From: Formicarius rufipectus
Lineage: Eukaryota; Chordata; Aves; Passeriformes; Formicariidae
Direction of reading: 5' to 3'
Assembly: GCA_013399695.1 (NCBI GenBank)
Contig: VXAU01004938.1
Coordinates: 3,076,173 to 3,140,172, forward strand
DNA length: 64,000 nucleotides
Positions 23,442 to 35,400 of this stretch are shown piece by piece. Positions within the stretch are counted from its first letter, which is position 1, and every line of letters starts with the position of its first letter. A program made the position numbers and the translations under genes. The notes under the pieces were generated by a model, which worked only from the letters and a program-made list of their open reading frames with translations, did no database searches and was not told the DNA's origin.

Positions 23442-26400
23442 CTGTAGTAAAATAAAAGTGTTGTAACACTTCTGCTGACTGATCAGTTAAAGTCAACATG
23501 AGGTTCCATCACGTGCTCCAAAAAGGAAACAAATTCCTCCAGGTGCCATGGTTAATGGCTAATGGGAGTCACTGACCTAGTCACACAACCAACAGCCTTG
23601 TGGGCTGTGCCATATCTTAGACATTTTGAGGTATAGGTCAGGTCTAACCAGTGCAGTGCTTAACTTCTCACCTGCCTTGCTCTAGAGGAAATGGGAAACA
23701 GGTGCCTGAACTCATATACTGTGTCTGCCAGCAGCTTGTCATGTACAACCAGGGCCAGTGCTGGCCTCAGATAGCCAGGTGGCTCAGGGCTGCAGGCACC
23801 TGGCTTGCTTTTCCCAGCATGGAGCCAGAGGCTGCTGCGTGCAAGTGGGGAGAGGATGAGTTCCAGCCCTTGCAGATGCTGAGGTGTTCCATGGGGTCCC
23901 CCAAGACTCTGTCTTGAGACTCACTTCAAACAGCCCTTTGCATCCCCTTGGATTGTGCTGGAGAACCAGCTCTTAGAGTGCAGTTTTAGTAAAAGAGATG
24001 ACATCTTTTGCTTTGTAAGGCACATTGTCACTTCTTGTTATTGTTAGAAATTCAGTATATAAGCAACAAAACCCCAAGTGTGCACACTAGTTTGAGTGTC
24101 AGCTTTTCCTTCACTGGGGAGAAGGGTAACATTTGTAGTCATATTTCACTGAGAGAGGTAGAACAGGACACTAAAGTAATACATACAGTAGGGTAATACA
24201 TGCTGGCAGGTAGAAACTGTTCTTTGTGTAAAAGGTCTCAGTGCTAAATCAGACTTGTAAAAAGTTATCCTTTCAAAATATTCTATTGTGAAAGTTTCAA
24301 AAAGGGAAAAGAGACAGCTACATTTGAAACTAAACTGCTTTGTAAGCATGCCCTTAGAATGCCATGAAACTTGAAATACTTAGAAACAACCTAATCAGAC
24401 TGATCATATTTCAAATTTCTTAATGGAAGCTTTATGTGGTCAAGAAACGAGCAAAAACATTCAGGATTCCCACCGCTAAATGTTCCCAAATAAATCTTGT
24501 CACTCTGATTTCTGAAGTAAAGTTTACCTTTCTTTGAGTTTGCTCTCAGATTCCTTCAGCTTGGTTTTCAAATGCCGTACTGCCACTTCCTTCTGCTGCA
24601 GAGGAGTCAAATACTGCTCTGGATTTTGTGGCTTAATGCTGTGATTGTCACCACAAGAATTGTATCTCCCTGATCGCCTGAAAAAAACCCCAAACCATCA
24701 CATAACATCACTCCTACAATGCTTAAGTCCTGGAAGAAAGAAAAACATCCCACTGACTGATATATGCAAAGCTTGACCCATCTGGGGCTCCTCAGTGTCC
24801 GCACAAGTGATTCCTCTGGCAAATCAAAGTATTTGAATAAACAGCTGATTTGTGGCTATAGTGCAAAGTTTACTATTTATGTGCTTGACTTCAGAATCAT
24901 CACATCAAATAAGACTTCCAACTTTAAAATGCCTAGCCATTACCTTACCCAGAATGGGTGGTGTGCCCAAGAGCAGATAGCTTGGCCACTGGGAAGGGCT
25001 GTCAGCTGCAGGCATGGCCAGGTGAGGCAGCACAAGGAGTTCAGCTCTGCACAGAGGTTGTGAAGCTGAGCACCCCTGAAACCTACACCTAGCTTTAGGT
25101 CTGTATCTGACATGCTTGGCTGTTAAAGAGTTCTGAGAGAGAGCAAAACAGCAGCAGCATGGTGGCAATTTCTTCTCTGCAGTATGTGTCACAAGATCTG
25201 GCAGGTATCCGTGCTCTTTCCTGTACAGGAAACTACACTCCTTAGGGAAGGACCTAAGGCTGGGCAGGGTGAATTTTCACCCGAGTGTATCATATTTCCT
25301 GTACTACCACACCCAACTCTCTGCAAAGTGAAAGAACTCTACAGCAAAAGAACCAGTAAATACTCATGAAAACTGATGGCATAAAAACGCATGAAGTAGC
25401 TTGCCTTGGAGTGAAAACCAACTCCAAAAGGCTTTGACTTAAAATAAACTTGTATTTTACAGTGTTGAAATGAGAAAGCTTTTACACAGTGTGGAGTGCC
25501 CTGTTGACTGCCAAGCCACCAACAGGAGTCCCACCTATACTGAGGTACAAGGTGACCTGCGCAGCAACTCCTACAGCTGATCCCACACTACAGTGCAGAG
25601 AGGGTAAATTGGTGCAATGAGCACTGGGAGGCTGAAACACAGACTTGCCTCATCACTGGGCTGCTGTCGCTTCCTTTATATGAGCCTGAGTTGCTGCTGC
25701 TGGCTGAAGATGCCCTGTAACTCTGGTGGATGTTAGCAGGACTCAGATGGGTTTTGCACAGTGAAGGGTCCTTTCCATGGGAAGCAGGTGGGCTGGCTCC
25801 AGACTTGTAGGATAAGGATCCATTATTCCGACCATAAGGGCCACGACTAGAAGAGAACCAAAATGGTGGAAGCATTATCCTCATCACACAGCTCATTATG
25901 TGTCTTATTTTACACACAAAGTTCTCTAAACACTAAACCAGAGAAATAACTGTGAGTGGCCAGAAAGAAATAAAGTCCTGATGTCACCAGCCACTGCATG
26001 TTCTTTCACTGGCTGGGGGGCTCTCAGTATGAATTACATGATCTAGGGAGACCTCAGCCATTTTCACATTTCTCTGTGGACAGCACAGTTCCCAGTGACT
26101 CCATCAGATCATCCATGTTCCTTGAATCTCCCTTAAGTAATCAGAGGCCTGTGGTCTGGACTACTGCCAAAAGAACCACACTTCAGCTTTCCCTGACCAG
26201 GCCTGTGGAGTGGTGCCTGCACATGGAGGATTGCTGTAAGGCTGCTTTCATGCCGCTCGGCAAGCAGCCTGAGGGATCACAGCGTGCAGTGAAAACACAT
26301 TTTGTATGGGCCACTGTTCTTTTCTGCCTTTGGCATACTGGGTGCTTCATCTGTCACGGTCAGCTATTCATTTGCTTAGATATAGTTTGAACCCTACAGA

Positions 26401-29400
26401 GAAGAGGCTGAAAGAGTATTAGAATAAACAATGGAAAGCACAGTCTTTTCTTTCTTTCTTCCAGTTTTCTCATACATATCTACCTTTCTTTTTCCACTCT
26501 TTCTTAAATAATGTATCAACTGTAAGTGCTTGAAATCAATTGGTATTCCAACTGCCTGACAGCTGCCCAAGGCTGGAGTGCTCTGAGGACAGCTTCCCAG
26601 GGTGTGTTCCTCTCCTGCTTACTTGGTTTGCCATCCTGCACTACTACACTGCTACCTTCATTCTCTCATGGAAGTAGTTCTAAATGGTAATGAAACTGCA
26701 GGTTTAAAAAAAAAAAAAAAAAGAATTAAAACAAAATAAAAAAACAGAAAAAAAAATCAACAGAAAAAGACAAATCCAGCCAGCAAAAGAGAAGGTTTGA
26801 ACATAAAAATTTAAATGCCACAGAAGTATGAAGCAACATCTTTTCTCTAAATGGTTTCACTTGGTTTCCTCCCTTCTCTGCAAATGGAACAGTTTATAAG
26901 GAACAGATGGTTGAGTGGCTGCTGTGAACCTTCATCACATTGCTGTGGTTTGGGTGATTTTATAATTATTTTACAATGAAGTGCAGGACTGCGGTTTGTG
27001 ACAACATTGAAATATTTCATAGTGAGTTAAGTCAAACAGTCAAAAAAGAAGACACTGCAAAGCAGGTATCTCTTCGTACTTTACACAGTGTGTCATCAGC
27101 TCTGGTGTGCAACAGAACTGACACAGACTGCTTAATACAGCAATGCATCTGAAGAAGCCTTATTACAGAGGACTTCTGTCCAATGAAGTAGGTTAGTACA
27201 CCCTAATTTTAAGTTCAATTTAAATGCACTGTAGTATATGAAATGATACATAATCTTACTGAAAGTAAGGTGCATAATCTTACTGAGAGTAAGGGGATTT
27301 TAGAGCTTCATTTTATACTTAGTACCATTTTTTTCCCACAGCCAGTAACTTTACTTGTTAGATGTAATCTAGAGAGAGCATAAGTTATGTTTATTTTTCT
27401 AGCAGTCTCGTGATACAGATAGGAAACCACTCATTAAGCATCACTCTGACGATCTCTGTATGCTGGGCACATTGCAACCTTGAAGATGTCTGTGTGACTC
27501 AAGCATACGGGTATCCCACTGCTGGTCCCAGCCTGCCTGCCAGCTTTTCCACAATGAGCAGGAAACCAGCCCTGTCAACTTGAACTCCTTCTTCTTACTC
27601 CACAAAATGCAACCAGCAGGGATTGCGTGGGCAGAACACAACGTGTGCTGCTCCATCCCAATGCCTCTATATTCACAAGCTGTCTGAATTTACAATTCAC
27701 ACATGACAGGGAGAAATCTTACAGAAATATTTCATGAAAGGTTCATTTAGACAGATGATTATGTTATGCTTTTTTAAAAAAAGAAATCTGCATAAAGTCA
27801 TATTAAGGTTGGGCAAGGGCACTTCAGAACAAAACAATGAACAAAAACCATCAAAGGCAATATTGTCTACTTCTTCCTAGAAGAGCTAAGATAATGATCT
27901 GGAAAGGTGTATGCTGAGCTGACAATTTATGACAGAGAGAGAACAGAGGGATAAGACCAAAAAGTTTATGTTAACTGGTTACAAGCACTGCTGCTACCTA
28001 ACATACACTCAGTTGTTCTCTCCTCCACTCCAGTCAATGCCTTTGCTGCCCTACCTGATTGTAGGTCCCATATTTGTTATGAACAAACAAAAACACCCCA
28101 ACAGTCAGCTGATCTGGCATACTGACAATTTTTGTGCACCAAATACAGCTTTTCTTTCTCATATCACAGTTCTTATCAGTGTGCTCACCCTAGTGCTACC
28201 CCAATTGTTTTAAAATGCAAGACCTTACACAGTAGTCTATCTTTGCACTAGCAATATTCAGGAAAAAATTATTTGCTTACTTGCGAGAAAAAGAAGATCG
28301 TTTGCTTCCAGCAGCAGACATATGGACTTCAGGTGCTGAAATACTGCCTGTGCTGCTTGAAGAGCTAAAATCAGCTTCACTGCCTGGAAAGGAAAAGGGA
28401 AGAGTAAAAACATGATGGAAATTATAACTCAGATTGTTTTCAAAATAACAGTGAATCACAAGCATCCTTCCTTTGTCTGTTCTGGGTGAATTTCAGAAGT
28501 TGCATGGATTTTCAAACATCTCTGAGGACAAGCACTGGATCTGTTCCAGATTTTCGATATTTCTTCAGAACAGGCACTTCAACAAGAGCAGAAAAAAACA
28601 TTTGGACACAAAACCCTCACGCTACAGAAGCCATTTTAGGACTCATATAGGAACAGTTGTTGTGACAACCTGTTTGCTTTCTCGTAGCCATCGGTAGATG
28701 AATGAGGCTGTCCACATGGCTCCTTCAGGAGCTCAGTGATTAGGAACACATAATTGTAACTGGATATTTCTCATGTTTTAAACCACACAGAAGCACTGCT
28801 TGCTGCTTCTATTTTGGTTTCTGAGATGGCATACACATACATGTATATAGATATAAATGTGCACAGGCTAACAGGGTATAGGCATTATATGCAGGTTTCA
28901 GGTGGTGCAGAAGCATAGTTAGACAGTTCTAATAAACATCAAATAATCCCAAATCACAAGTAGCTTTCAAGTGCACCTCGGATACTAGTTATCTGTCTGA
29001 TTGCTGATTTTCTGTGGATCACAGTTTTTATTTCCCAAGCTCCGGCATATAAGAGGAAAAGTGCTCTCACTTTGGTAAGACCAGTAGTAGATAGATGTAA
29101 GAATTGCTAAGAAAGTAATTCTGTAGAGCCACAATAATGAATGGTGACTTTAGCTGAGGGGATAGAAAAAACTTTCCAACATCCTTTAAGAAGCTGATAT
29201 AGGCAAGCATCTCTTGCCTGGGAATTTCTCAGTGCTGTCCCATGCACAGACATCCCCAGACACAAGCTGCAAACTTACCATTTTTGCTTGTTTTTCCACA
29301 GGGGAGATGCTGCTGCAGCTGCCATCATCCCCACCACGGCAGACAGGCCTTCAAGTGCTCAACCTCTCAAATTCTTTGCAGAGTTCAATATGATGGGTGC

Positions 29401-32400
29401 ATCTTGCACTCCAGAATACCTGGGACTCAGAAAAGGCCTTAGGGACTGTCTTCACAGCCTTGAAGGGGCCGAGACAGCCAGCAACCATGCTTACCATCCG
29501 GCAATACTTAGCAACTGGCCCTAGGATCAGGCATGTTTGGATTTAACCTAATATTTTCCCTATCTCATCAGGTCTAAGCCCCCATTTCTCTGTGCCTCTG
29601 CATCAGCTCAGCCCAGCCCAGAAAATTCCTCAACCCAATTTCAAACTGCTCAGATGCAAAGCTTAGCTCTCCAAAAGGGGATCCCAGAGACTCAGCTCTG
29701 ACAGCTCTAACCAGTTCTGTACCCAATAAAACACCCTTCATAGTCAGACCCAAGTCATCACAGCTGTAACCAGATCAGAGCTGTGTAAAAATTTGCAAGA
29801 GGAGGGAGAGTAGCGAAGCCACTTGCTTTTACAGAGTATTTATATCAAGTCTAGAGATGTAGATGCCAGTGACTCTCTCCTTGGGGAAGCAAAATGATCA
29901 CGGGATGTGATGTCCGAAGCTGCAACAGAGTTTTCCTGATAAACAAAACATTTCCATCTAAAAAAGTAAAGTACACTCCATATAATCTCTCAGTACGTCA
30001 TGACACCCAAAACTGTATTTCCAAACAATGCCTAGACAGGTAAACATGTCATATGGATGTCATACCTCTGGTGTTCGGGTCCCCAAAACATTCCTGTGCT
30101 TGCAAGACACCAGCAGCTTTCCTAAGGCAAGTCCTGGCTGTGGCACAGAGAGCAGGAGCCCGAGCCAAGGCTCATCTCTGGGTAAGCAGATCACATCATA
30201 ATCAGATCTTGCTATCAGAAGCATCTCAAGGTAGCAAGGCTTAACAATTGCCTCTCCCTGACCTGCTTGGCTTGGAGCACCGAGAGGTGCAGAACCTGAC
30301 ATTGCTGAGAAGAGCCAGCAGAGCCTGAAAATGCAACCACACCAACAGCAGGGCTTTCGGAAAGACTGAACTGCATCTGAGACCAGGAACTGTGTCTGCA
30401 AAGCACGAAATAACCTTTCTGGCCCCAGTCCTTATAACAGTTAAACACAAGCTTAACACTTAGCACAGGAGACTACTTATGTTTAAAATTAGACATGTGG
30501 CTATTTATAGAATCTTTGAGGACATTTTATAAGTTAAAGGGGCCACTGCTAGTAATAGTTCCAAGTGTGTAAGTGACGTTCAAAGTTAGTTTTGTGTGTA
30601 GCAGTTATTGACAGGAATGCTACTAGGAGACTTTAAAAAACATTTTCTTCCATTTGGTAGGCATCTTTAAGGAAAATAACATGGCATCTATCCATAAAAT
30701 ATCAATTGCAACATCGTCTCCTGGGTAAGCATGACTTCTGTCTTGCAAATGTTTTAACAAAAAGGAGCAACAGCTTGTTTAGCAGCAACGTGGGCAGGAG
30801 CTGAACATGGCCTCTCATTCTCCTAACGCCATTCTTCGGACTGACAGCTCCCTAAGGACGCCTGTTGACTATTTTTGGCACTGACAATGTGATTGCAAAA
30901 GCCCCAGAACAGCCCACTAACTCACCACGCACTATGAAAGAGACTGATATCTCTCAAAACCACATTCCTTTGTCCTAACTACTACCTGTAACACTTGTTT
31001 AGCTCTGATCGGAGACTTTCCAGCTAAGGTCTTACTAACCCTTTCCTGCAAAAGATGCTACCCGTTGAGTTTCCAGTTTCAGCCGTCTCTCCTTTGGAAT
31101 TCATTCATGCATTGTCTTCCGTGCTGCAGCCATTGGTGCTGAAGCGTTCAGAGCCTGCCGGCAGGCGAGCCAGCCCGAGCTCCGAAGCCCCTCGCTCCGG
31201 CCTCCCCACGCCTGGCAGCGGGCTCCGAGCACAGCACGCCCACGCCACGGGAGCGGAGCTGCGCACTGCTCTGTGCAATGGCAGGAACAACATAAGGATG
31301 GCCAGCAAAGTACCGTCACATTTTCCAGGATCGCTCCTTGCCGAGAATGGCAAAGCAGCAGGAGTGAATCCCGCAGTGCCTACTGCTGTCCCGATGGGCA
31401 GCAGCCACGAGCTGAGTGCTCTGCCGGTAGCATCACGCTTTGTGCTGCCTTTTCGGCTTCTTCTGCCCTGACAGCATCGCGACAGTCACTGGGCTCAGCT
31501 GACACGGAGGGAGGAGAAGGGAGCTGTGCTCCCTGCGGCGGGCAGCGCGGGCAGGCACAGCCCCGGCAGCGGCACGGAGGGGGATGATGGTCCTGCAGAC
31601 GCGTGTGCTCTTTTGCAGCCACAGCTCAGGGAGATAACGCTGTCCTGCCACAGCACGGGAATCCACTGGGAAACCTCCTACGAATGTCTCCAGGGCAAAC
31701 TTCCCATCCTGCATGTGATGCAATAACAGATTTCGGGGCGGGATTGAGAAGAAAGAGAAAGAGCTGCCTGTGCAAGAGCCACTACGCCTCCAGCTGGCAC
31801 TGCGGCGTGTTTATCCCACTGGTGCACGGCAGCCACCACGCCTACATTTTGCCTGTGGAAAAGCCCCACCTTTACCCTCTGCATTGCCTCGGCCAGAGCG
31901 CAAGGACAACGACACAGTACAGCGACTGTATCACACACTGCATTCACAGCTTTTACACGTACAACAGATTAGGTACGTTGGGCTTACCAGGGCAGTATGC
32001 AAGCAGAAAAATATCACATCACATATGTAGATATGTATCTTGAGACAATATATACCCTTCATGCACACGGTCACAGAGTGACCCCACACGCGCTCCTGAG
32101 TATGGCATCCCAGTCTGCTGCTTCTAGCCATTACAGATGCTTGGATACTTTGTTGTACGGTCTTCTGACCTCAAAATCTTTAAAGTTGGCTTGCGCTTTA
32201 GCATTTCATATTTTTCGTTTTGTAAGAATAAGGCTCAGACTTTCTTGTGTGCCTTTTATTGCCCACTTGTCATTGAGATAGTAAGATTAAAATACGGCGA
32301 AAAGGCAAAAGTTCAAGCAATATTTGTGACAGGAACACTGACAGCTCAACAGCAGAACTGGACTCCCAAACCTCAGAATGCATGTTGGCTTATTCAAATT

Positions 32401-35400
32401 TAGATTGTTTTTTGTGTACATCTTTCCTATTTTGCAACTTCACCATAGCTTCACAGCTGCCAAAGTATATAAACCACACAGCTTATCTATCTTTTGACTC
32501 CATAAACATGACCTCTTTATAGATATATGAGTCTTGAAGCAGGTTTTGCATATGGTCAGTGAAAAAGAGTTGTAAATAAAACAGTGCTGACAGAGACAGC
32601 TTGTCCTCAATATGTAAAGCACTTAAATTTGCTGAGCTTTCTTGCCTTCAAAAGCACCTTAGCAAAGAGACTGGAATATGCAAACATGTTCACGACTTTG
32701 GTGCAGTTATTAGCAGAATAAGTGGCATGCTGTCTCTCTGGACAGCTTTATTTAGAGACCCCAGGGGCAGAGTTTTGGTCTAATTGAGTGAAAAAAAAAT
32801 CCAGCCAAGTCATTAGAAGCAGCTGGAAAAGTAGAGAGGGAATTCAGTTGTAATGCACACTACTGAAAGACCTATATTTATAAGAGATTTGGTTTAATTT
32901 GTCTTGAGACATTTAACTAGAAGCTACATGTCTAGCTCTAATATTTAACAGCAAAAGCCAATCTAGGGAAGAAAACCACACGGGTCACATGCACTGACAG
33001 AAATAAGAAGCTGTAAAGAAATGCTGCCGTAGCATTTCAAGCTTTTCTTCAGATAACACCCTTAAAAATGACCCATTTGTAAGCCAGTCTCTTAGTGGGA
33101 AATGCATTGAATTCACAGTGTCAAGACCACAGGTGACAGTGGGTTTTGGTTTCAGCCCCTGGTCTTTGACTTACTACTTATTCAACTTACTATTACTGTA
33201 TGTGAGACTCTTCTCTTGGACTTCACTATTTTATTTCATACCAAACAGTAAGGGGCCAAAAGCAGATGTAACCTTGAGAACAAGCAACAGGACACAACTC
33301 TCCCCCATGTGGACAGCTCTTATCTTTGGGTGACAGAAGCAGTTCCCACACACTCTGTATGTACTCTCCATTACAGTGAGGGCCAGCATCAGAGGACAAA
33401 GCTGAGGATGCCCAGGAAGTCACATTGGAGAACACTGAACTCTTCCTGAAGCTCTAACTACTCAGCTCCAGCACAAGACACAGTGGTAGCACTAGTGCTG
33501 GCCATATTTTAGTGGAATGAAACATGCTGGATGCCAGCACTCACAGAAATGGCCTGGCTCCAGTACGAAGCTTCACAGTGAATCCAAGGCATGCACGTGG
33601 GCACACTCAGGACTACAAAAAGACAACTAAGTCTGGGAGATGGGCACCACTCTCTGCCATCTCCAGTGGGCTGGTGGAAGTGTGCTCCTGCCTGGCATGT
33701 CCTCTGCTGTGAACCTTGGATTTTTGTACCTAATCATCCCCTCTAGTTTTACATGAGGTTTAGTTATCAAGTTCATATTTGTGATTTGTGCTCCAAGAAT
33801 AATGGCAAGAAGGTGGGTACAGCAATAGCTGACATGGCCAATCCTAAGGGTACCAATAGGCACTCCTTCCCTATCCCACTGCACTGGCTGGTGAAGCGAT
33901 CTCTCCCCACTCTTTGGTAGATGTCCACCCAACCTCTCCCCAGTGCTCCTTCACCAGACAGATCTGTGAATCACATTTCAGCTGACTGCATGGTCCTGTA
34001 ACAGCTGGTAGTTTGGGCAGCTGGAAAAGAGGCAGTCAGAGGGGATGTGAGGCATAAGTTTCAGTATAGCTCTCCATAAACTGTTCAAACCCTCTGGGTG
34101 AGGAGACTTCCAGCTCAAAAGCAGACAGAAGACTTTAGAGAAGGACTGCAACATTGATCCTACTTCCCTCTGTTTGGATCTAAATGTGATTTTACAAATG
34201 ATTATTTATCTTGATGATTGCTCATCTTTCTTGCTTATTCTTCTTACTTTGGAAGGACTGTTATCAAATAATTAAAATTTATCCCATTAAGCCGTTTTTT
34301 TATCTCATCTAAGTTTTGGCAGTAATCTGAACCACACTAATGCAAATTATAAGCACTGCAGATCTCAACATGAATACAGAGTGTGATTTAGTAGGCTGTG
34401 AAACCACAATCAATCAAGCTCTTCTCTCAAAACACAGTCACTACAAACTAATTACTGATATTGGCTGAGAGCCATCATGCATATTCTGCATATCACTAAG
34501 ATCTGGGCTTGTGTTTTTCTTAATTGTTTTTAATTCATGGATTTGTAGAGCAGCCACAAGCGGATGTTGCAACAGACAAAGAGCATTACAAGTTGGAGGT
34601 TTTTGATGCTTTATATATCTTAAGGACATTCTTCATACAGAAATCAGCCTGACCTAATTCTTTTTTTGTGCTTCTATATGCAGTTTGAGCCATTCTAACA
34701 CCACCTTAAAAACAGCTCCCATAAATTTACTCTTCTCAGCCTGAAGTGACCTTTGTCAGGGGGAACATATGCTCATGGAGCAGAAGGGAATGATCTGGGA
34801 AACTTATCTTCATGTTCAAACAAAAAGGCTCTTTGTTATCAGAGATGGAAGGATGCTGTTTTCCTACACCAACCTCAATACAAACATTGAGACTGGAGGT
34901 TCAAAAAGTATACTGAGAGTTGTATAACATAATGCTCAGCTTCCATTTGACAATTTTACAACATATATGTGTAAATACACCTACAGACAGATATTTTTCA
35001 TAAGAAAGCATGCAGTATCACAGTATCACCTTGGGAGATTTTTTTTAATGTACCTGGAAGTACTGTTTGGTCTGTTTGAAGGGAAATGGATTGGTCAGAA
35101 GTATTTTTAGGAACTGGAAAATGTCATCTTTGGCAGGGATGACTTAGCAGTACACAGAAAGGCAGCAAACTACATCACAGACTGAGAAAAGATCCCAGCT
35201 CTCCTGTCACATCGGTGGCAAAACCTTAGCAAAGGGCTTTCAGAGGTCCCTTCAACACATATCCTAAATCTGGTTCCCGTGCATAGGGAGGAGAGAAGCT
35301 GTCTGGAGCACAGCAATGAGCTGCACAGGCACACATGCACAGTGTATATGCAAATGCATGAAATCACATGCTAAACATGATTCAACTGAAAGCTTTTGCC

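Larger units (their letters stand above)
25847..28280 (-). other. SYBU intron 3
   Basis: 2.4 kb intron, GTAAGC donor to ttctag acceptor on the minus strand. It holds an A-rich simple tract near 26.7 kb and a tandem pair of short hairpins at 27249-27293. Confidence 0.85.

Noticed and set aside
23640..23930. GC-richer stretch in SYBU intron 5 with CR1-ORF-like wording (ggggtcccccaagactctgt)
   Set aside because: No continuous match or frame to CR1 reverse transcriptase could be followed.
24607..24822. Minus-strand open frame of 71 codons overlapping SYBU coding exon 5
   Set aside because: It reads the exon in the wrong frame; the correct frame gives SGRYNSCGDNHS and joins both neighbours.
29277..29340. 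Good minus-strand splice donor (AAAATG|GTAAGT) in SYBU intron 2, possible alternative first or internal exon
   Set aside because: In the frame needed to join coding exon 3 there is a stop 17 codons upstream and no ATG; the ATG touching the donor gives the wrong frame. It could only be a non-coding exon, for which there is no other sign.
31055..32043. Several overlapping open frames of 80-146 codons on both strands
   Set aside because: They occupy the GC-rich intronic island, where stop codons are rare. The frames overlap each other and show no domain or family match.
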